Positions 61,691 through 64,000 of a stretch of 64,000 nt of DNA are shown here, one piece after another (the first letter of the stretch is position 1; each line of letters starts with the position of its first letter). Made by a program: the position numbers and the translations under genes. A model generated the notes under the pieces. It was not told where the DNA came from. It saw only the letters and a program-made list of their open reading frames with translations, and did no database searches. Source of the stretch: Trichuris trichiura (Eukaryota; Nematoda; Enoplea; Trichinellida; Trichuridae). The DNA lies in assembly GCA_037903355.1 (NCBI GenBank), contig JBAJFE010000014.1:4092001-4156000 (forward strand), in the 5' to 3' direction.

Positions 61691-64000
61691 GCTCCAAGTC
61701 AGCAAAACCAGTTCTCTCTCATACTTATAACAATTGCCTACAGATTGCATGCTTTGCCTTTTCCCCTGTCGGCGACAGGAACGGAAACCCCCATAATCCC
61801 TTCCAAATGCATAGAGGGAAATTATTTGTCTAAACCGAACTTCATTCTTTCCTTCTGTATTTCCAAATCTTATTTATATCTAACTTTAACCTTCCTAGCG
61901 CTCTCAATACTGAAGCAAAGCTTGCACAGAATATTAGTCTCATGGAACGTCCCATTTTCTCATCCGTAAGATCTTTGACGGCATGTCCACAGATGGGATC
62001 AAAGTTTCAGCCACAGCTTCTGCATGGACGAGCACTATTAACTCCTTTAAACATACACAGCAGGCTACAAAGATGGAAGCCTCTTCGATTATCATTTCTT
62101 CCATTCTGAAATACTATCTCATTCTGCTTTTCTTGAACAACAGTATCCCTTTCTTCCCCAAGGCAATCTGTTTCTTCCTGTGGCATTACTCGAACGAGAA
62201 ATATATTCGCTATGACAATTTGGAAGAGAGAAAAATTTGGATAATTTTAGCATAAGGGCCACTTCCACACCAAAGCTTGAGAGTCACCGCAAAACAGTGC
62301 TCTTTTTCTGATAGGAGCAGGATGAAGTCCTCTACTATGAGCTGCCGTAATCAAGCCTGATAAGCACTGGAAGATGTTATAGTGCGCATCTCACAAGCCC
62401 ACCTTCTGCAAAAGAAGAAGCTGAAACATAATGCGATGCTGCCATAGATCATTTAGAGGTGTACCAACCTAGGCCCTTACGAAATTTCGGAGACAAAGAA
62501 TAGCGTGTTGCAGCTTAGCTACAAGGTAAGCTGACATTCTGCGTGGCTACCAGACATCGTCCCATTAGATTAGCACCTATTTGTATCGACAGGCCATGGC
62601 CAGACTGCACAAAGCTTCGGAAACATCAGAGATCCAGAAGTAAGTACTCCAATCCTTTTGGTCAATGCTCTTAACCTTCCACAATTTTTTACCTGAAGAT
62701 TGGCTGAGATTTGGAAAAGGCATTCGATTTATTTTCTGTTTCTGTGAATGAATAATTTTCTTGAAGCTTATTTTTTGTGTGATCTGTTATGTCAGCAAGG
62801 TTCAGGAGTTCATGCACTAATACTTTGGTTTGTCATTGGGCACAGTACAGATTGCCTAGGAAATGTATGAAATATTAAGTGTACCATCCATCCTAAGGCA
62901 TTTCGGCTTTCTGTAGATTACCTAAGTATTCTATAGAATGTCTGATTTCATATATTGTCTGTAAAACATGCAAAAGTCAGTTCTTCCTTCATAGACAGTG
63001 TAGTAGCGTATCCACGGAGGAGCAAAAAGATCAGAGTCGTCTGTGCTAGGTGACGAGCTTGTGAAAGCTTTATTTTGAACTAGCATATGAAGTCACTTCA
63101 CGTGTAGAGCACTCTCCAACTTGCTGCTAAGAAGACTTTCAATTTACTGATTTTCTAAGTTGTTTACCCGTTACTAAATGTGAAAGTAACATGCATTGGC
63201 CAATTGTTAGGGCTAGTTCAAAGTTCAACGTAACATAATGACAGCAGGGGGAAGCTTATATAAATGCTAGAAATCTTAGATCTCCTGGATGCGTTGTAAG
63301 TTTGACCTCTTTTGGTTGTTGCATCTAAAATTCCATTGATTTTCTTTACTAATGTTATTCTAATAATACTAGGGAGGTTTAGTTGACAAGAGCAGTAAAG
63401 TTTCACTCTATACTGCGTGTTCATCATACTTTGAACAACTGCAAAAATCTGCTTTCCATCAATTAGTGGATGTTCTTTCGGTGCTGTCTATCAAAAGGAA
63501 TATCAATAGTTTCTTTAATAGTTTTTTTGCGTTCTTGGGAAATGGCACTTCTGTCATCTGTATAAGATTGTGAAACGAGTACGTATGTTTCATTCTTTTT
63601 CTTATGTTTCATTTTTCTTGTCCCGTATGTTTCATTAATAAAAACAAGAAGTTTCATGAAAACGTTGAAGATGGGACGCGACCATCCTCACAACTAGCTA
63701 TGTTATCGAAATTTTACAGGCTAATTCTGTAACAAGGAATGAAAACTTATGTGTTCGTTGCGTAACCATACATACTCCATATAATACTCTTCGACGAAAA
63801 AATTTCAATGTATCATTGCCTAAATTAGGAGCTTTTGTAATGAGCACGTATTATTATAAATAATTTTACGGAAGACAGCCAGTTCATTTGGCTTAAAAGT
63901 CTTTTATTTGTGGAGCTTCCACGACTTTTCTTGCTCAATCATCAGCGCAAAATTAGTCAATACAGACGCAAGATTCAGGACAGTGTAAAGGCAAAAAGAC
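61691..64000. other. Intergenic or undetected gene
   Basis: No gene recognised. TATGTTTCAT repeats and a PLE-type tail complement lie around 63580-63660, another trace of the dispersed repeat family. Confidence 0.35.

Overview
The window looks like genomic DNA of a small-bodied metazoan with compact genes. Coding is split by introns that are mostly 50 to 70 bases long with GT/AG ends. Ubiquitin units have Pro19 as in most animals, and much of the DNA between genes is transposon debris. A nematode of the Trichuris/Trichinella type would fit, but the sequence alone does not settle the taxon. I see no bacterial operons, CRISPR arrays or rRNA.

Layout. 1-9.5 kb has no recognised host gene. It carries a Penelope-like retroelement (PLE, 4.4-6.1 kb) with an open reverse transcriptase plus GIY-YIG frame. 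9.5-16.0 kb (+) is a complete nine-exon sideroflexin gene of 325 codons whose first two introns have collected a PLE deletion derivative, a Tigger-type transposase relic, a second truncated PLE and a hAT-like miniature element. 17.8-20.5 kb (-) is a complete eight-exon NDR (STK38/Tricornered) kinase of 493 aa. 22.5-26.0 kb (+) is a ten-unit polyubiquitin gene with one intron at the same place in every unit and a six-pentamer heat-shock element upstream. 28.5-29.2 kb (-) is a small four-exon secreted DM13-like gene. 33.3-35.1 kb (-) is an eight-exon gene of 394 aa with a presequence-like N-terminus that I cannot name. 40.0-41.3 kb (+) is an internal part of a DM13 gene. 52.5-57.9 kb (+) is a complete twelve-exon Skeletor-like gene of 562 aa. 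59.9-61.1 kb is a decayed Tigger/pogo transposon with both ends present.

The most unusual theme is a set of inverted-repeat ('fold-back') elements with target-site duplications at 2.1, 21.3, 35.8, 43.7 and 55.6 kb, plus related ones at 9.7, 11.9 and 46.6 kb. All but the oldest carry a CTGANGA...stem...GAAA core like a hammerhead ribozyme. The intact PLE at 4.4 kb carries the same core, and the 11.9 kb copy still has the C-terminal codons of a PLE protein. This links the fold-back elements to PLE terminal repeats. The core varies only at the hammerhead position that is free to vary, and stem II shows compensatory changes between the two subfamilies.

Exon structures of the five complete genes were built by hand from splice sites and frame. 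Their total lengths are multiples of three and all junction phases agree, but no transcript or database search was available.
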